DNA from: Catalimonadaceae bacterium JC749 | Lineage (GTDB): Bacteria; Bacteroidota; Bacteroidia; Cytophagales; Cyclobacteriaceae | DNA length: 64,000 nt | Direction of reading: 5' to 3' | Assembly (NCBI GenBank): GCA_021730635.1 | Contig: JAJNNC010000004.1 | Location: 489,615 to 553,614 of the forward strand | Part shown: in pieces, positions 46,304 through 56,632 of the stretch | Layout of the letters: the number at the start of each line of letters is the position of its first letter | Numbering within the stretch: position 1 is the stretch's first letter | Translations under genes and position numbers: made by a program | The notes under the pieces: model-generated | What the model was told of the DNA's origin: nothing | The model's database searches: none | Seen by the model: only the letters and a program-made list of their open reading frames with translations

Positions 46304-46687
46304 TCATTCGATCCGGTAATCGGCTGAAGCCACACCGGGTGCCCAATTGGAGGTATTGCTCGCTACTAAGGTATCGTTTACGTAGATATTTGTGGTGACA
46401 TCCGGTGCATTTGTTTGCCCGTGGCAACATTCCGAAGAGGCATCAATGTGTAATTCAATGGGTTGGGAGGTCACCTCAAAAGCATACCGCCATCCGCTGG
46501 GTGCTAGGGGTGACTCGCATATGCAGACTTTCTCGCCCGTTTCGATGGTATATTCCCCAAACCAATCACCAGAAGTTGTCAAAACTTCATAAACGACCTT
46601 TGTGATTGGCCTGTTGGCAACCTCTTCTTCCTGACAAGCCGTAGCCGTCAGCAATAACACCAGTAAAAAAGCAGTGAAGTTTTTCAT
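46304..46687 (-). CDS. small Cys-rich lipoprotein, function unknown
   Basis: The 127-residue protein has a lipoprotein signal ending LLLTATACQEE, the Cys being the lipidation site. The mature part is beta-rich with two cysteine clusters, KVCICES and SSECCHGQ, which could bind a metal or form disulphides. It ends in a WAPGVASADYRIE strand. I do not recognise the family. ATG at 46687 directly precedes the lipoprotein signal; a longer frame upstream to 46765 lacks a sensible signal. It converges with the ABC permease gene. Confidence 0.72.
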   Translation of the reverse strand: MKNFTAFLLVLLLTATACQEEEVANRPITKVVYEVLTTSGDWFGEYTIETGEKVCICESPLAPSGWRYAFEVTSQPIELHIDASSECCHGQTNAPDVTTNIYVNDTLVASNTSNWAPGVASADYRIE

Positions 46688-46866
46688 AAAGTTATTTTTT
46701 TGTATCACAATTGGAGTGTACAGACTACTAATACAGAAAGCATGGAAAGATACAGGGTTGAACAAAAAATTTTTTTAACACTCGCCCCTTTTCTGGTCTT
46801 AGCCACTAAAAATTGTATATCTTCAAAATTTCTCTACAGGTTTATTGATTCTAAATTTCCAACATT

Positions 46867-47739
46867 ATGATGATTGTGACAGGTGCTACCAGCTTTATAG
46901 GGAGTTGTTTGATCGGCAAATTAAACGCTGAGAATTTTAATTATCTCATTGCGGTAGATGATTTTAATAATGAGGAAAGTCAAAAAAACCTGGCTGATAA
47001 AACACTCCAAGCCACTGTAGCATGGCCACATTTTTTCGACTGGCTCGAACAACATTACTTTGAAGTAGAGTTCTTATTTCATTGTTTGGAGCCTCAGAAG
47101 ATTACTGACAATCAGTCAATTATACCCTATCATGAAAGTAATAGTGTAAGTCATCGAATTTGGGATAAATGTGTGGAATACCAGATTCCATTAATATTTA
47201 CCCTTCCTCTGAATGCTTCATCCAGTACGATTACGGCCGTTCATCCATCCTTTGAGCCATGGGCTTTGCAACAGCCCAGGGCCCCTTTTTTCTGGGCAGG
47301 TTTACAGGTTCCGGAAGTCTATGGGCCCAACGAATATTATCTGAACCATAAAGCCTCCTCGGTATTCCGGATTTTTCAGCAGATCAAAACCAATAAAGAA
47401 CCTCTGCTTAACCATTCTCAGCACACGACACAAACCCATGATTTACTCTATGTGAAAGACCTGCTGGCAGTGGCTTATCGCCTGGTCAGGGAAAGAATGC
47501 ATTCAGGTATCTATACACTGCGTGCTGTTCATGAATATACACCATCAGACATCCTACAGGCTATACAGGCAGCCCTGCATGATTCTTATGCCACTGATCA
47601 TCTAAAGGGTGCTGCCGTTGCGCTTCCCTCCTCTCTACATCCTGCCTCTTCAGCCGATCTATCCGCATGCCTTACCTCCCTGTCTGAAGGGGTAAGAGAC
47701 TATGTACAGGGTTATCTGCTCGCTGACTCATACTATTAA
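46867..47739 (+). CDS. divergent NAD-dependent epimerase of the HldD type, lacking YxxxK
   Basis: The 290-residue protein has a nucleotide-binding start VTGATSFIGSCLIGKLN. It then matches ADP-glyceromanno-heptose 6-epimerase (HldD) along its length: IAVDDFNN, a shortened middle, VPEVYGPNEYYLNHKASSVFRIFQQI, and LLYVKDLLAVAYRLV followed by SGIYTLRA. In HldD the catalytic YxxxK lies before the RYFNVYGP-like segment. Here the stretch between FTLPLNASSS and VYGPNEYY has neither Tyr nor Lys in that spacing, so the normal epimerase chemistry should not work. It may be a regulatory or structural paralogue, or a protein with changed chemistry. It precedes leuS by 133 bases. Confidence 0.75.
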   Translation: MMIVTGATSFIGSCLIGKLNAENFNYLIAVDDFNNEESQKNLADKTLQATVAWPHFFDWLEQHYFEVEFLFHCLEPQKITDNQSIIPYHESNSVSHRIWDKCVEYQIPLIFTLPLNASSSTITAVHPSFEPWALQQPRAPFFWAGLQVPEVYGPNEYYLNHKASSVFRIFQQIKTNKEPLLNHSQHTTQTHDLLYVKDLLAVAYRLVRERMHSGIYTLRAVHEYTPSDILQAIQAALHDSYATDHLKGAAVALPSSLHPASSADLSACLTSLSEGVRDYVQGYLLADSYY

Positions 47740-47817
47740 AAGTAAACCATAAAGGCTTCCACAGGCTTAATTTTCTGTTTTTTTCAATGCCCGTTACCCA
47801 TACTACTTAAAATCTCC

Positions 47818-47825
47818 TAATTTTG
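47818..47825 (+). promoter_or_regulatory. candidate -7 box for leuS
   Basis: TAATTTTG matches TAnnTTTG and lies 47 bases before the leuS ATG. The -33 position shows no clear TTTG. Confidence 0.4.
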
Positions 47826-47872
47826 TCCTGCAAGTACTTTTTTTCAACTTTGTAATAAAAAAATAATCCGTA

Positions 47873-50641
47873 ATGGCAGAATATAATTTTAGTAGCATAG
47901 AGCAAAAATGGCAGCAATACTGGAAAGCACAGGGCGTATACAAAGTTTCACTGGATCTTGCCAAACCAAAATATTATGCATTGGATATGTTTCCTTATCC
48001 TTCCGGCGCTGGTTTGCATGTCGGACACCCCCTGGGATATATTGCTTCTGATATTGTGAGCCGTTATAAACGGATGAAAGGTTTCAATGTATTGCATCCT
48101 ATGGGGTTTGATGCTTTCGGTCTGCCCGCGGAGCAATATGCCATAGATACCGGTCAACATCCGGCCATTACTACAGAGAATAATATCCGCCGTTATAAAG
48201 AGCAGTTGGAAAATATAGGCTTTTCCTTTGACTGGGATAAGGAAGTGCAGACCTGCGATCCCGAATATTATAGATGGACACAATGGATTTTTCTTCAGCT
48301 TTTCCATAGCTGGTATAACCAGAAAACAGACCGAGCAGAGCCGATTGACACGCTGATCAGTCTTTTAGAAAAAGAGGGCAACCAAACTGTCTCTGCCGTA
48401 TGTCATGAAGATACCCCTTCTTTTTCTGCGGAAGTCTGGCACCAATTGTCGGAGAAAGAACAACAGCAACTGCTGTTGAAATATCGTCTGACCTATCTGG
48501 ACGACACAGTGGTCAACTGGTGCCCTGCCCTTGGTACGGTGCTGGCCAATGATGAAGTTAAAGATGGTTTTTCGGAAAGAGGCGGCTATCCGGTCGAACG
48601 CAAAAAGATGAAGCAGTGGATGATGCGTATCACTGCCTATGCTGATCGCCTGCTGGAAGGGCTCAACCGCATCGACTGGTCAGAATCTCTCAAAGAAATG
48701 CAGCGGAACTGGATTGGTAAATCCTTTGGCTGTGAACTGGATTTCACCGTGCAAGGAAGTGAGGTGGTGCTGACGGCCTTTACTACCCGGCCAGATACCA
48801 TTTTTGGTGTTACCTACCTGACCCTTGCACCGGAACATGAGATCATCCCACAATTGACCACCCCTGAACAGAAAGAAGTAGTAGAAAACTATGTGCAAGT
48901 AGCTAGAAATCGCTCCGAACGGGAACGGATGGCCGATGTAAAAACAGTGTCCGGTGTTTTTACCGGTACCTATGCCATCAATCCAATCACCAAGGAAGCG
49001 ATTCCCATCTGGGTCGCCGATTATGTGTTGGCCGGTTATGGCACAGGGGTAGTAATGGGGGTTCCCTCTTCAGATGACCGGGATTTCCGCTTTGCCCAGC
49101 ATTTTCAGTTGCCGATTGTAGCCGTCATTGAAGGAACGGAAGAACTGCCCGACCCAACCGTGAAAAAACACGGCAAAATGATCAATAGTGACTTTATCGA
49201 TGGCATGGAATCCACCGATGCCATACTGGCCGTGATAGATAAGGCGGAAGCCCTGGGTGTCGGGAAACCCAAGGTCAATTACAAAATGCGGGATGCTGTT
49301 TTCAGCCGTCAGCGATACTGGGGCGAACCGGTTCCCATTTACTTTGTGGATGAAGTCCCCTATCCGCTGAAAGAAGAGGAGCTCCCTTTACGCCTTCCGG
49401 ATATTGACGAATACAAACCCACTGAAAGTGGCGAGCCTCCTTTGGGCAGGGCTACCGACTGGAAATATCAGGGGCAATATCCTTACGAACTGACCACTAT
49501 GCCCGGTTGGGCCGGCTCTAGCTGGTATCATTTCCGATACATGGATGCGAAAAATCAGGAAGCCTTTGTCAGCAAGGAAGACCAATCCTATTGGGAGAAT
49601 GTGGATTTGTATATTGGAGGCACAGAACATGCGACCGGTCACCTGCTATATTCCCGTTTCTGGACAAAATTTTTGTATGATCGAGGTTTTATTACCGTCG
49701 ATGAACCTTATAAGAAACTGATCAACCAGGGCATGATTCAGGGGAGATCTAATTTCGTGTATCGTGTGTCGGGAGAAAACAAATACGTTTCCTACCATCT
49801 GAAAGACCAATATGTGACCACTCCCTTGCATGTGGATATCAGTTTGGTGAAGGATGACGAACTGGATATTGCAGCATTTAAAAAGTGGAGACCAGACGCT
49901 GTCGGGGCAGCATTTGTGCTGGAGCAGGGCAAGTATATCTGTGGGGCTGAAATTGAAAAGATGTCAAAATCCAAATACAATGTCGTCAATCCGGATGATA
50001 TGATTGCCCAGTATGGGGCTGACACACTGCGGATGTACGAAATGTTTTTGGGGCCTCTGGAGCAGTTTAAACCCTGGAATACCAATGGTATCGATGGGGT
50101 ATTCAAGTTTTTGAAGAAACTCTGGCGTTTGTTTCATGATGAAAAGGGCCATTTTGTGGTGTCAGAAGAAGCACCTTCTGAAGAAGCCTTGAAGATTTTG
50201 CACCGAACGATCAAGAAAACCCAGGATGATATTGAAAATTACTCCTTCAATACATCCGTCAGTAGTTTTATGATCTGTGTGAACGAACTGACCTCACTAC
50301 AATGTAATAACCGGCAGATACTCACCGATTTAGTATTGATTCTATCTCCATTTGCACCCCATATCGCCGAAGAGCTATGGCATCAGTTGGGCCATCAGGA
50401 AAGTATCACCAAAGCCACTTTTCCTCAGTATGACGAACAATATCTGATTGAGAACGTCTTTGAATATCCTGTTTCTGTGAACGGGAAAATGCGGACAAAA
50501 ATGAAATTTGCACTGGATATGCCGAAGGAAGACATAGAGAAACAAGTGCTCGCTTCCGAGCAAATACAAAAATGGACTGCCGGTAAAACACCCAAAAAGG
50601 TAATTATTGTGCCCAAGAAAATTGTAAATATTGTGATCTGA
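47873..50641 (+). CDS. leuS: leucyl-tRNA synthetase
   Basis: The 922-residue enzyme charges tRNA-Leu. The class I signatures are HVGHPLGY near residue 46 and KMSKSK at 696-701. The CP1 editing domain has [13 protein letters not shown] and [10 protein letters not shown], the sites that clear mischarged products. The editing and anticodon modules are complete, and the length is normal for bacteria. An insert around residue 145-180 ([17 protein letters not shown] and following) is typical of Bacteroidota LeuS. The small lipoprotein gene downstream converges from the other strand with only four bases between. Confidence 0.97.
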   Translation: MAEYNFSSIEQKWQQYWKAQGVYKVSLDLAKPKYYALDMFPYPSGAGLHVGHPLGYIASDIVSRYKRMKGFNVLHPMGFDAFGLPAEQYAIDTGQHPAITTENNIRRYKEQLENIGFSFDWDKEVQTCDPEYYRWTQWIFLQLFHSWYNQKTDRAEPIDTLISLLEKEGNQTVSAVCHEDTPSFSAEVWHQLSEKEQQQLLLKYRLTYLDDTVVNWCPALGTVLANDEVKDGFSERGGYPVERKKMKQWMMRITAYADRLLEGLNRIDWSESLKEMQRNWIGKSFGCELDFTVQGSEVVLTAFTTRPDTIFGVTYLTLAPEHEIIPQLTTPEQKEVVENYVQVARNRSERERMADVKTVSGVFTGTYAINPITKEAIPIWVADYVLAGYGTGVVMGVPSSDDRDFRFAQHFQLPIVAVIEGTEELPDPTVKKHGKMINSDFIDGMESTDAILAVIDKAEALGVGKPKVNYKMRDAVFSRQRYWGEPVPIYFVDEVPYPLKEEELPLRLPDIDEYKPTESGEPPLGRATDWKYQGQYPYELTTMPGWAGSSWYHFRYMDAKNQEAFVSKEDQSYWENVDLYIGGTEHATGHLLYSRFWTKFLYDRGFITVDEPYKKLINQGMIQGRSNFVYRVSGENKYVSYHLKDQYVTTPLHVDISLVKDDELDIAAFKKWRPDAVGAAFVLEQGKYICGAEIEKMSKSKYNVVNPDDMIAQYGADTLRMYEMFLGPLEQFKPWNTNGIDGVFKFLKKLWRLFHDEKGHFVVSEEAPSEEALKILHRTIKKTQDDIENYSFNTSVSSFMICVNELTSLQCNNRQILTDLVLILSPFAPHIAEELWHQLGHQESITKATFPQYDEQYLIENVFEYPVSVNGKMRTKMKFALDMPKEDIEKQVLASEQIQKWTAGKTPKKVIIVPKKIVNIVI

Positions 50642-50645
50642 TCCC

Positions 50646-51005
50646 TTATTTTCCCATGGACTGGCTGATACGCTTATGCAGGGAATCGGTGGGCGTCAGT
50701 GGAGGCATCATCATGGTAGAATCTGAAACAGGTAAGCCCGGAGGAAAAACCGTCACCATCTGAATAGACCGTATGGAATTATATTTCCGGGATGTTCCCA
50801 CATGCTCTATGATGCCATATCTGCCTTTGTCAACCATATAGCTTTTGGGTAGTGAGTCGGGACCGAACAAGGAAAAGGTGGTCAGTCTGACACTATCGTC
50901 AAGAATAAAGCTACTTTGAAAAGCAGGGCAGATCATACCCCGGTTACAAGCCGATAGTAGTGCAATGATCACAAGAATCTTTATGGTTGAGCTAATGAAA
51001 TTCAT
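50646..51005 (-). CDS. small lipoprotein, conserved-looking in Cytophagales
   Basis: The 119-residue protein starts with a lipoprotein signal (ILVIIALLSACNRG). After the Cys comes ICPAFQSSFILDD, FSLFGPDSLPKSY, and a YGI stretch (GRYGIIEHV). These pieces resemble small lipoproteins I have seen in Bacteroidota, but I cannot name a family. ATG at 51005 directly precedes the signal; a longer frame to 51107 adds a basic leader that is not signal-like. It stops 4 bases from the leuS stop codon on the other strand. Confidence 0.65.
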   Translation of the reverse strand: MNFISSTIKILVIIALLSACNRGMICPAFQSSFILDDSVRLTTFSLFGPDSLPKSYMVDKGRYGIIEHVGTSRKYNSIRSIQMVTVFPPGLPVSDSTMMMPPLTPTDSLHKRISQSMGK

Positions 51006-51219
51006 GAAGGTCTGGTTTGAAGCCACTGTTTTCCTGCTTCCTTTTTCGAATTCATTCCTGACAAATATCCATGATTTATATTGTACTTTACCCTGTAATT
51101 TTATCAATTATCTTACTAGCATCAGAAATTATATTACTTAAGCTATTTTTTTACTTAAAAAAGTACAATTTATTTGATGAAGAGGTTTGCGGTAATATCT
51201 GGGCGCGTCAAAACAGCTA

Positions 51220-52626
51220 TTAGTCCGGAAGGGGCTGGTATAGTTCAGGTACGCCCTGCCTGAAATGAGTGCCTGTAACCCTGTCAGTATTATCATACCT
51301 CCTACGATAATGAGGCAAAAAATCCAGGGTCTTACTCATCCATTCCTGAAGTACCTGATAATGCTTTTGAATCAAAGGGCGATAGCTGGCATCGTAAGCC
51401 AGATTATGAAATTCATGCGGGTCTTCTTTTATATTATAAAATTCAATCTGAGGACGGGGTACCTGAAATATCAGTTTTTGTTCGGGTTTGAGTTTTCCTT
51501 CCATGCTGCGTTGCAGCAGGGCCTGATGAGAGGGGCTACCCGCCAGATCGGCTGCTGTCCCATGAGGCCATTCCAGGTAGGCATTTACAATTAACTTAAA
51601 ACTATCGCTCCTAACGCTTCGAATATGCTCATCACAGTCGTGCCAGTTTCTTTCACTAAATACATAAGGATCTACCTTTTCTGACTGGTCGGTCCATACC
51701 GGCAGAAGGCTGTTACCATACATGTTTTCCGGTTTGCTCAGGCCTGCGGCCTCCAACACAGTGGGTGCCAGATGTATCATGCTCAGCAGTCCTGAAAACT
51801 CACTTCCCGGCTTGATCTTCCCCGGCCAGACAACCAGCAATGGGGTCTGTATTCCGGTATCATACAAAGTTCCCTTGGCCCTGGTAAAGGGCATGCCGTT
51901 GTCACTCAAAAAAAGAAGCAGGGTATTTTGAAGTTTCCCTCCTGCTTCCAAAGCTTTTACTGCCTGTCCTATTTGCTTGTCCATGCGGGAAATCTCATCA
52001 TAGTAATGTGCCAGATCCTGCCGCGTCTCCGGTGTATCCGCCAGAAAGGGAGGTACCTTCACGGTGGATGGATCATGAGCGGCATCAATGGTATTTTCCT
52101 GATACGGACGATGGGGGTCTGAAAAAGCGTACCATACAAAAAAGGGCTTTTCACCAGCTTTTTGCATCACCTCTTCAAAATCTTCAATCTTGGGATTCCC
52201 ATTACCCGAAGCGTACTCATCAAATTGTGCTTCTGCCGCTTCTCCGATATGGGATTTACCCAACAGGGCCGTATAATAACCGGCTTTTCTGAGGTAAAAG
52301 GGAATAATTTTATGCTTTGCGGATAGCGGCGAGTGCAGGTCTTCCGTGCGGAGTGTATGAGCAAACTGACCCGCCAGTAAACTGGTACGGGTGGGACTGC
52401 ATTGAGGAGAGGGAAGAAAGGCTTGTGTAAATATTTTACCGGCACGGGCTAAGGAATCAATATGGGGCGTCCTGATGGCTGTATTTCCATAACAGCCAAA
52501 GTCAGCAACGCCCGCATCATCAGCGATAAACACCACGATATTGGGTATGTTTTGGGCAGAAACAACTCTATGTATCAGGCTGAGGAATAGAAAAACAAGA
52601 ATTTTTGTAGGAATGGGGATCATCAT
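51220..52626 (-). CDS. secreted Cys-type sulfatase
   Basis: The 468-residue exported enzyme starts with a signal peptide ending VVSAQ. The sulfatase signature is CSPTR at 76-80, within LPSPQCSPTRTSLLAGQ; the Cys must be converted to formylglycine. The metal-binding Asp pair is in FIADDAGVADFG, and a later FLSDNGMPFTRAKGTLYDTGIQ carries the second metal ligands. It looks like heparan N-sulfatase- or arylsulfatase-type enzymes that remove sulfate from polysaccharides, typical of marine or gut Bacteroidota. The anaerobic maturase gene was not found near it. Confidence 0.9.
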   Translation of the reverse strand: MMIPIPTKILVFLFLSLIHRVVSAQNIPNIVVFIADDAGVADFGCYGNTAIRTPHIDSLARAGKIFTQAFLPSPQCSPTRTSLLAGQFAHTLRTEDLHSPLSAKHKIIPFYLRKAGYYTALLGKSHIGEAAEAQFDEYASGNGNPKIEDFEEVMQKAGEKPFFVWYAFSDPHRPYQENTIDAAHDPSTVKVPPFLADTPETRQDLAHYYDEISRMDKQIGQAVKALEAGGKLQNTLLLFLSDNGMPFTRAKGTLYDTGIQTPLLVVWPGKIKPGSEFSGLLSMIHLAPTVLEAAGLSKPENMYGNSLLPVWTDQSEKVDPYVFSERNWHDCDEHIRSVRSDSFKLIVNAYLEWPHGTAADLAGSPSHQALLQRSMEGKLKPEQKLIFQVPRPQIEFYNIKEDPHEFHNLAYDASYRPLIQKHYQVLQEWMSKTLDFLPHYRRRYDNTDRVTGTHFRQGVPELYQPLPD

Positions 52627-52720
52627 GAACGCTTGAAAAAGGGTGAAAACTCAAAATATATAATTTACTGAACAAATGTAAAAGTGTCCGGTTTGAACTT
52701 TCAAACAATCATCAAAGCCC

Positions 52721-54337
52721 TTGAAACAGTTTGCTGACCTTTTTACACGCCTAGACCAGACCAACAAAACCAATCAGAAGGTGGAAGCCATTAAATCTTA
52801 TTTTGAAGTGGCTCCTGATAAGGATAAACTCTGGACCCTGGCCTTGTTTACGCACAAAAGACCCAAAAAACAGGTCAGAACCTCTTTGTTGCGGCAGTGG
52901 GTAGGTGAAATAGCTGGAATCCCTGATTGGTTGGTAGAAGAATCCTATCATATTGTCGGGGATTTGGGTGAGACCATTACCCTGTTGCTCCCTCTCTCTG
53001 AGCAGCAGCAGGACGAACCCTTGTCCTACTGGATCACTTACCTGCAACAGCTGGAGAATTTAAATGATGACGAAAAAAAAATAAAAATTTTGCAGGCCTG
53101 GGCGAAGATGACTCAGCCCGAACAATTTGTTTTCACCAAACTGATGACCGGTAGTTTCCGGGTAGGAGTTTCCCAGAATCTGGTCATCCGGGCCATCGCC
53201 GATGTGTTTCAATTGGATCCTACCATTGTAGCCCATAGGGTTATGGGTGACTGGCATCCGGATAAGACCGAGTTTCATCATCTGATTCTGGAAGAGAATA
53301 AAGAAGACAGACTCAGCCGGCCATATCCCTTTTTTCTGGCCCATGCCATTGATTCCGAGACGGTGCCCACCTTAGGCCCAGCCGATGCCTGGCAGGCTGA
53401 GTGGAAATGGGACGGCATACGAGCTCAACTGATTTACCGTCAGGGAAAGCTCTATGTGTGGTCCAGAGGCGAAGAGCTGGTGACCGAGAAGTTTCCCGAA
53501 TTTCAGACTTTTGCTGATATCCTGCCAGAGGGTACGGTCCTGGATGGAGAAATTCTTCCCTTTTCCAATGGGCAGATACTGCCTTTTGGCACCTTACAAA
53601 CCCGCATTGGCAGAAAAAACCTGACCAAAAATGTTTTAAAGAATGCACCTATTGTGCTGATGGCGTATGATCTGTTAGAATGGGAGGGCAACGATATCCG
53701 TTCCTGGCCTTTGATAGAAAGAAGAAAACAACTGGAAGAGTTGCACCAACAGTTTCATTCCTTTCTTCCGGCTTTTCAGATGTCCAGCGTAGTGGAGACA
53801 GACGAATGGAATATATTGAAGAAATTGCAAACACAGGCCAGGACTTTTTCGGCAGAAGGTTTTATGCTGAAGCGGAAATCCTCCCCTTACCTGGTGGGGC
53901 GAAAAAGAGGGGACTGGTGGAAATGGAAAGTAGATCCCCTCACCATCGATGGGGTATTGATTAACGCCCAAAGAGGTACAGGCCGAAGAGCTGGATTATA
54001 TACGGATTATACATTTGCGGTCTGGCAGCAGACTCCTGGCAAAAAAGAGTTAGTCCCTTTTACCAAAGCTTACTCAGGACTTACCGATGCAGAAATCCGA
54101 CAGGTAGACCATTTTGTAAAAAGAAATACCCGGGAGCGATTTGGTCCGGTACGCACAGTCAAACCTGAGTTGGTCTTTGAAATTGCTTTTGAAGGGATAC
54201 AGTTTTCCAAACGTCACAAATCCGGTGTGGCCCTGCGCTTCCCAAGGATTCTTCGTTGGCGGCACGATAAAACCGCGGAGGAAGCCAACTCCCTGGAAGA
54301 TCTGCAGGAGTTACTGACATTATATGGCAATGCCTAG
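52721..54337 (+). CDS. ATP-dependent DNA ligase, TTG start
   Basis: The 538-residue ligase has an N-terminal domain (KQFADLFTRLDQTNKTNQKV), the adenylation domain with nucleophile K229 in EWKWDGIRAQ, RGEELV, LDGEIL, and EGFMLKRKSS and WWKWKVDP further on. It joins DNA ends with ATP, unlike the replicative LigA. In the same family the protein normally begins with this KQFA stretch, and here the codon is TTG at 52721 with no ATG nearby. It stands alone: the exonuclease, helicase and PdeM partners often seen with it in Bacteroidota are not adjacent. The stop is three bases from the converging TerC-type gene. Confidence 0.9.
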   Translation: MKQFADLFTRLDQTNKTNQKVEAIKSYFEVAPDKDKLWTLALFTHKRPKKQVRTSLLRQWVGEIAGIPDWLVEESYHIVGDLGETITLLLPLSEQQQDEPLSYWITYLQQLENLNDDEKKIKILQAWAKMTQPEQFVFTKLMTGSFRVGVSQNLVIRAIADVFQLDPTIVAHRVMGDWHPDKTEFHHLILEENKEDRLSRPYPFFLAHAIDSETVPTLGPADAWQAEWKWDGIRAQLIYRQGKLYVWSRGEELVTEKFPEFQTFADILPEGTVLDGEILPFSNGQILPFGTLQTRIGRKNLTKNVLKNAPIVLMAYDLLEWEGNDIRSWPLIERRKQLEELHQQFHSFLPAFQMSSVVETDEWNILKKLQTQARTFSAEGFMLKRKSSPYLVGRKRGDWWKWKVDPLTIDGVLINAQRGTGRRAGLYTDYTFAVWQQTPGKKELVPFTKAYSGLTDAEIRQVDHFVKRNTRERFGPVRTVKPELVFEIAFEGIQFSKRHKSGVALRFPRILRWRHDKTAEEANSLEDLQELLTLYGNA

Positions 54338-54340
54338 CTG

Positions 54341-55351
54341 TTAGTTAATGACTTTTTCCTGCAATTTCTCTTTTTCCGAAGCTTTCAAAGACAGAATGAT
54401 GGTAATAGTAATCACCACTGCGATGAATGCCAGGGAAAGCCAGATGGGTATTTCCCAGAACTCACTGATGAGAAACTTGATACCCACGAAAGCCAGAATG
54501 ATAGCCAGTCCTTTGTTTAAATACACAAAACGATCTTTCAGATCTGCCAGCAGAAAATACAAGGCTCTCAACCCTAAAATAGCAAAAGCATTAGAGCTAA
54601 AGACAATGAATTCATTGCGGGTCACCGCTAAAATAGCGGGGATGGAATCAATGGCGAATATGATATCTGTAATCTCCACAATGATGAGAACCGTCAACAG
54701 CGGAGTTGCCAGGCGTCTTCCATTTTCCTTGACAAAAAAATGATCCTTCCGGTAATCATCGGTCTGAGGCACATGCCTTCTTACATATCGGATAATTGGG
54801 TTTTTGGAAGGATCTTCCGCCGTAGTATTGTGATGATAAATACGCCAGGCCGTGAAAAGCAGTAAGGCTCCAAATACATAAATGATCCAGTGGATGGTAT
54901 TTAGTAAGGCAACGCCTCCTATAATAAATCCAGCACGCATAGCCAAGGCACCAAAAATTCCCCAGAATAAGACACGATGCTGGTATTCATTGGGAACGGC
55001 AAAATAGGAAAACAGAACTGCCCACAAAAACACGTTATCCAAAGACAAACTTTTTTCAATCAGATAACCTGTAATGTATTCAGATGCCGCTTGTCCCCCC
55101 ATCCAAAGCCAAACTACAAAGGTAAACAACAAGCCCAGGGTAATCCAGACAGCACTATAGATGGCAGCCTCCCTGGTCCTGATTTTATGCGGTTCGCGCA
55201 TCACTAGTTTCAGGTCTACCACCAGCAATATCAAGATAAAAGCCGCAAAAGCACCCCATACCCAACCAGCTACCTGACCCGTACTGACTTCACCGCCTGT
55301 TGCCATCAACAGGGTAAATTGCATCTTATCCATAATCGTTAACATCTTCAC
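54341..55351 (-). CDS. TerC/Alx-family membrane protein
   Basis: The 336-residue integral membrane protein has about nine hydrophobic helices and the family marks VVDLKLV, ITGYLIEKSLSLDNVFLWAV, the metal-binding acidic residues in EITDIIFAIDSIPAILAVT, FSSNAFAILGLRALYFLLADL, and GVKFLI-like VGIKFLISE. TerC/Alx proteins are linked to manganese export and tellurite resistance. No yybP-ykoY riboswitch was recognised in the 132 bases upstream, but an inverted repeat AACTATA-N9-TATAGTT lies at 55403-55425. Its start codon could also be an internal ATG at the sixth or seventh codon. Confidence 0.9.
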   Translation of the reverse strand: MKMLTIMDKMQFTLLMATGGEVSTGQVAGWVWGAFAAFILILLVVDLKLVMREPHKIRTREAAIYSAVWITLGLLFTFVVWLWMGGQAASEYITGYLIEKSLSLDNVFLWAVLFSYFAVPNEYQHRVLFWGIFGALAMRAGFIIGGVALLNTIHWIIYVFGALLLFTAWRIYHHNTTAEDPSKNPIIRYVRRHVPQTDDYRKDHFFVKENGRRLATPLLTVLIIVEITDIIFAIDSIPAILAVTRNEFIVFSSNAFAILGLRALYFLLADLKDRFVYLNKGLAIILAFVGIKFLISEFWEIPIWLSLAFIAVVITITIILSLKASEKEKLQEKVIN

Positions 55352-55483
55352 GAGTGATTATAACTATTAAAAAATTGGAGCATTCAATGATACTCTTCAT
55401 GTAACTATACTGGAAAATTATAGTTGCAATTTCCAAAGAATTTTTCTTTAGAAATACCAAAAAACCTACTGCTAAATATTTTT

Positions 55484-56632
55484 TTACATGATGAAGGGAG
55501 TCGGACTAAAGCATAAGATAAAAATGATCAGGGCCAGCCAACCCAAAATCTTTCTTTTAAAACTCAAGGGATAGTCGATAAAAGCCTGTGGGTGATAGAT
55601 TCCCAGAAAACGTCCCAGGATAAATCCGAAAACGAGCCACCCTTCATAGCCGGTAAAAGTAGGAAAAACAGCTGTCAATAGAATCTGGGCTATAAAAACA
55701 CCCAAAACAATGAGCAGATTAGTTTTCAATGAAGGGCTGATTCGGGAAAAGGTTATATACAGAAAACCCAGATACAACGGCACTTTGTATCCTATATCAA
55801 GACTATCTTCATACACAACCTGTCCGAAAAATTCCTGTGCACTGACTACCCCTAACCCGGCATAGCCTACAAAGAGAATGAACAATGCCCGTGAAATTTT
55901 TCTATGTAAACGGCTTCCAAACAGACCATATAAAATATGACCTCCATCCAATTGACCGATAGGAATGAGGTTTAAGGCAGTAAAGAACAGGGCCAGGTAT
56001 CCTGAAAAAAGCCAAGGGTAATGGATCAGTTCATAACTGTTGGGAATACTGCCAGGGTCGGTGGCCACATAATCTTTAAAAAATTCAAAGAGCAACGTAG
56101 TGCCTACCCGAAAAGATGTTTCACTGTTTTGGTTGACCGAATCGGCATAAGCAAGCCCCATTTCCTGGTATTCCGGATGAATCTGGTAAATATATTCAGG
56201 GGGAGGCAAATGAGTGAATCCATAGAATAAGACGGCTAAGGCTACAATAAATCCTGCCAGCGGCCCTGCAATGCCTATATCAAAATATTTGGTGCGGGTG
56301 TTAATATATTCTTTGATGCGGATGAATGCCCCCATGGTGCCGATAGAGGGTAATCCTATAAAACCGAACCAAAGAGGAAGGTAATAGGGCAATGTCACTT
56401 TTACTTTATGCCATCGGGCAATAAAAAAATGTCCAAACTCATGGACAGTAAGGATTACCAGAAAGGGCAAGGAAAAATATAATCCTTTGATAAAATAGGG
56501 CCAGGTCAATGGGCTTTCCTCCAACCCTAGAAAACGATTGAATTGCCATTCTGCACCCGCCAGTGTGGTCGTGATCAGGGTAATGAGGAACAAACCTATA
56601 TGGACAAGAATTTTCTTTTGCGATGAATTCAT
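55484..56632 (-). CDS. site-2 protease family (M50) membrane metalloprotease
   Basis: The 382-residue protein has five or six membrane helices and the zinc-protease motif HEFGH with H64, E65 and H68. The second motif NLIPIGQLDGGHILYGLFG (about residues 215-233) supplies the third metal ligand Asp. It therefore cuts substrates inside or near the membrane. The first ATG overlaps the HAD gene's stop by four bases (ATGA), so the two are coupled. The substrate is unknown; such short M50 proteins often process regulators or signal peptides. Confidence 0.88.
   Translation of the reverse strand: MNSSQKKILVHIGLFLITLITTTLAGAEWQFNRFLGLEESPLTWPYFIKGLYFSLPFLVILTVHEFGHFFIARWHKVKVTLPYYLPLWFGFIGLPSIGTMGAFIRIKEYINTRTKYFDIGIAGPLAGFIVALAVLFYGFTHLPPPEYIYQIHPEYQEMGLAYADSVNQNSETSFRVGTTLLFEFFKDYVATDPGSIPNSYELIHYPWLFSGYLALFFTALNLIPIGQLDGGHILYGLFGSRLHRKISRALFILFVGYAGLGVVSAQEFFGQVVYEDSLDIGYKVPLYLGFLYITFSRISPSLKTNLLIVLGVFIAQILLTAVFPTFTGYEGWLVFGFILGRFLGIYHPQAFIDYPLSFKRKILGWLALIIFILCFSPTPFIM

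Noticed and set aside
47740..47872. T-box or other leader before leuS
   Set aside because: No T-box sequence, specifier loop or terminator hairpin was recognised; only a -7 box candidate is present.
55352..55483. manganese (yybP-ykoY) riboswitch before the TerC-type gene
   Set aside because: Only an inverted repeat was found; the conserved loops of that riboswitch were not seen.
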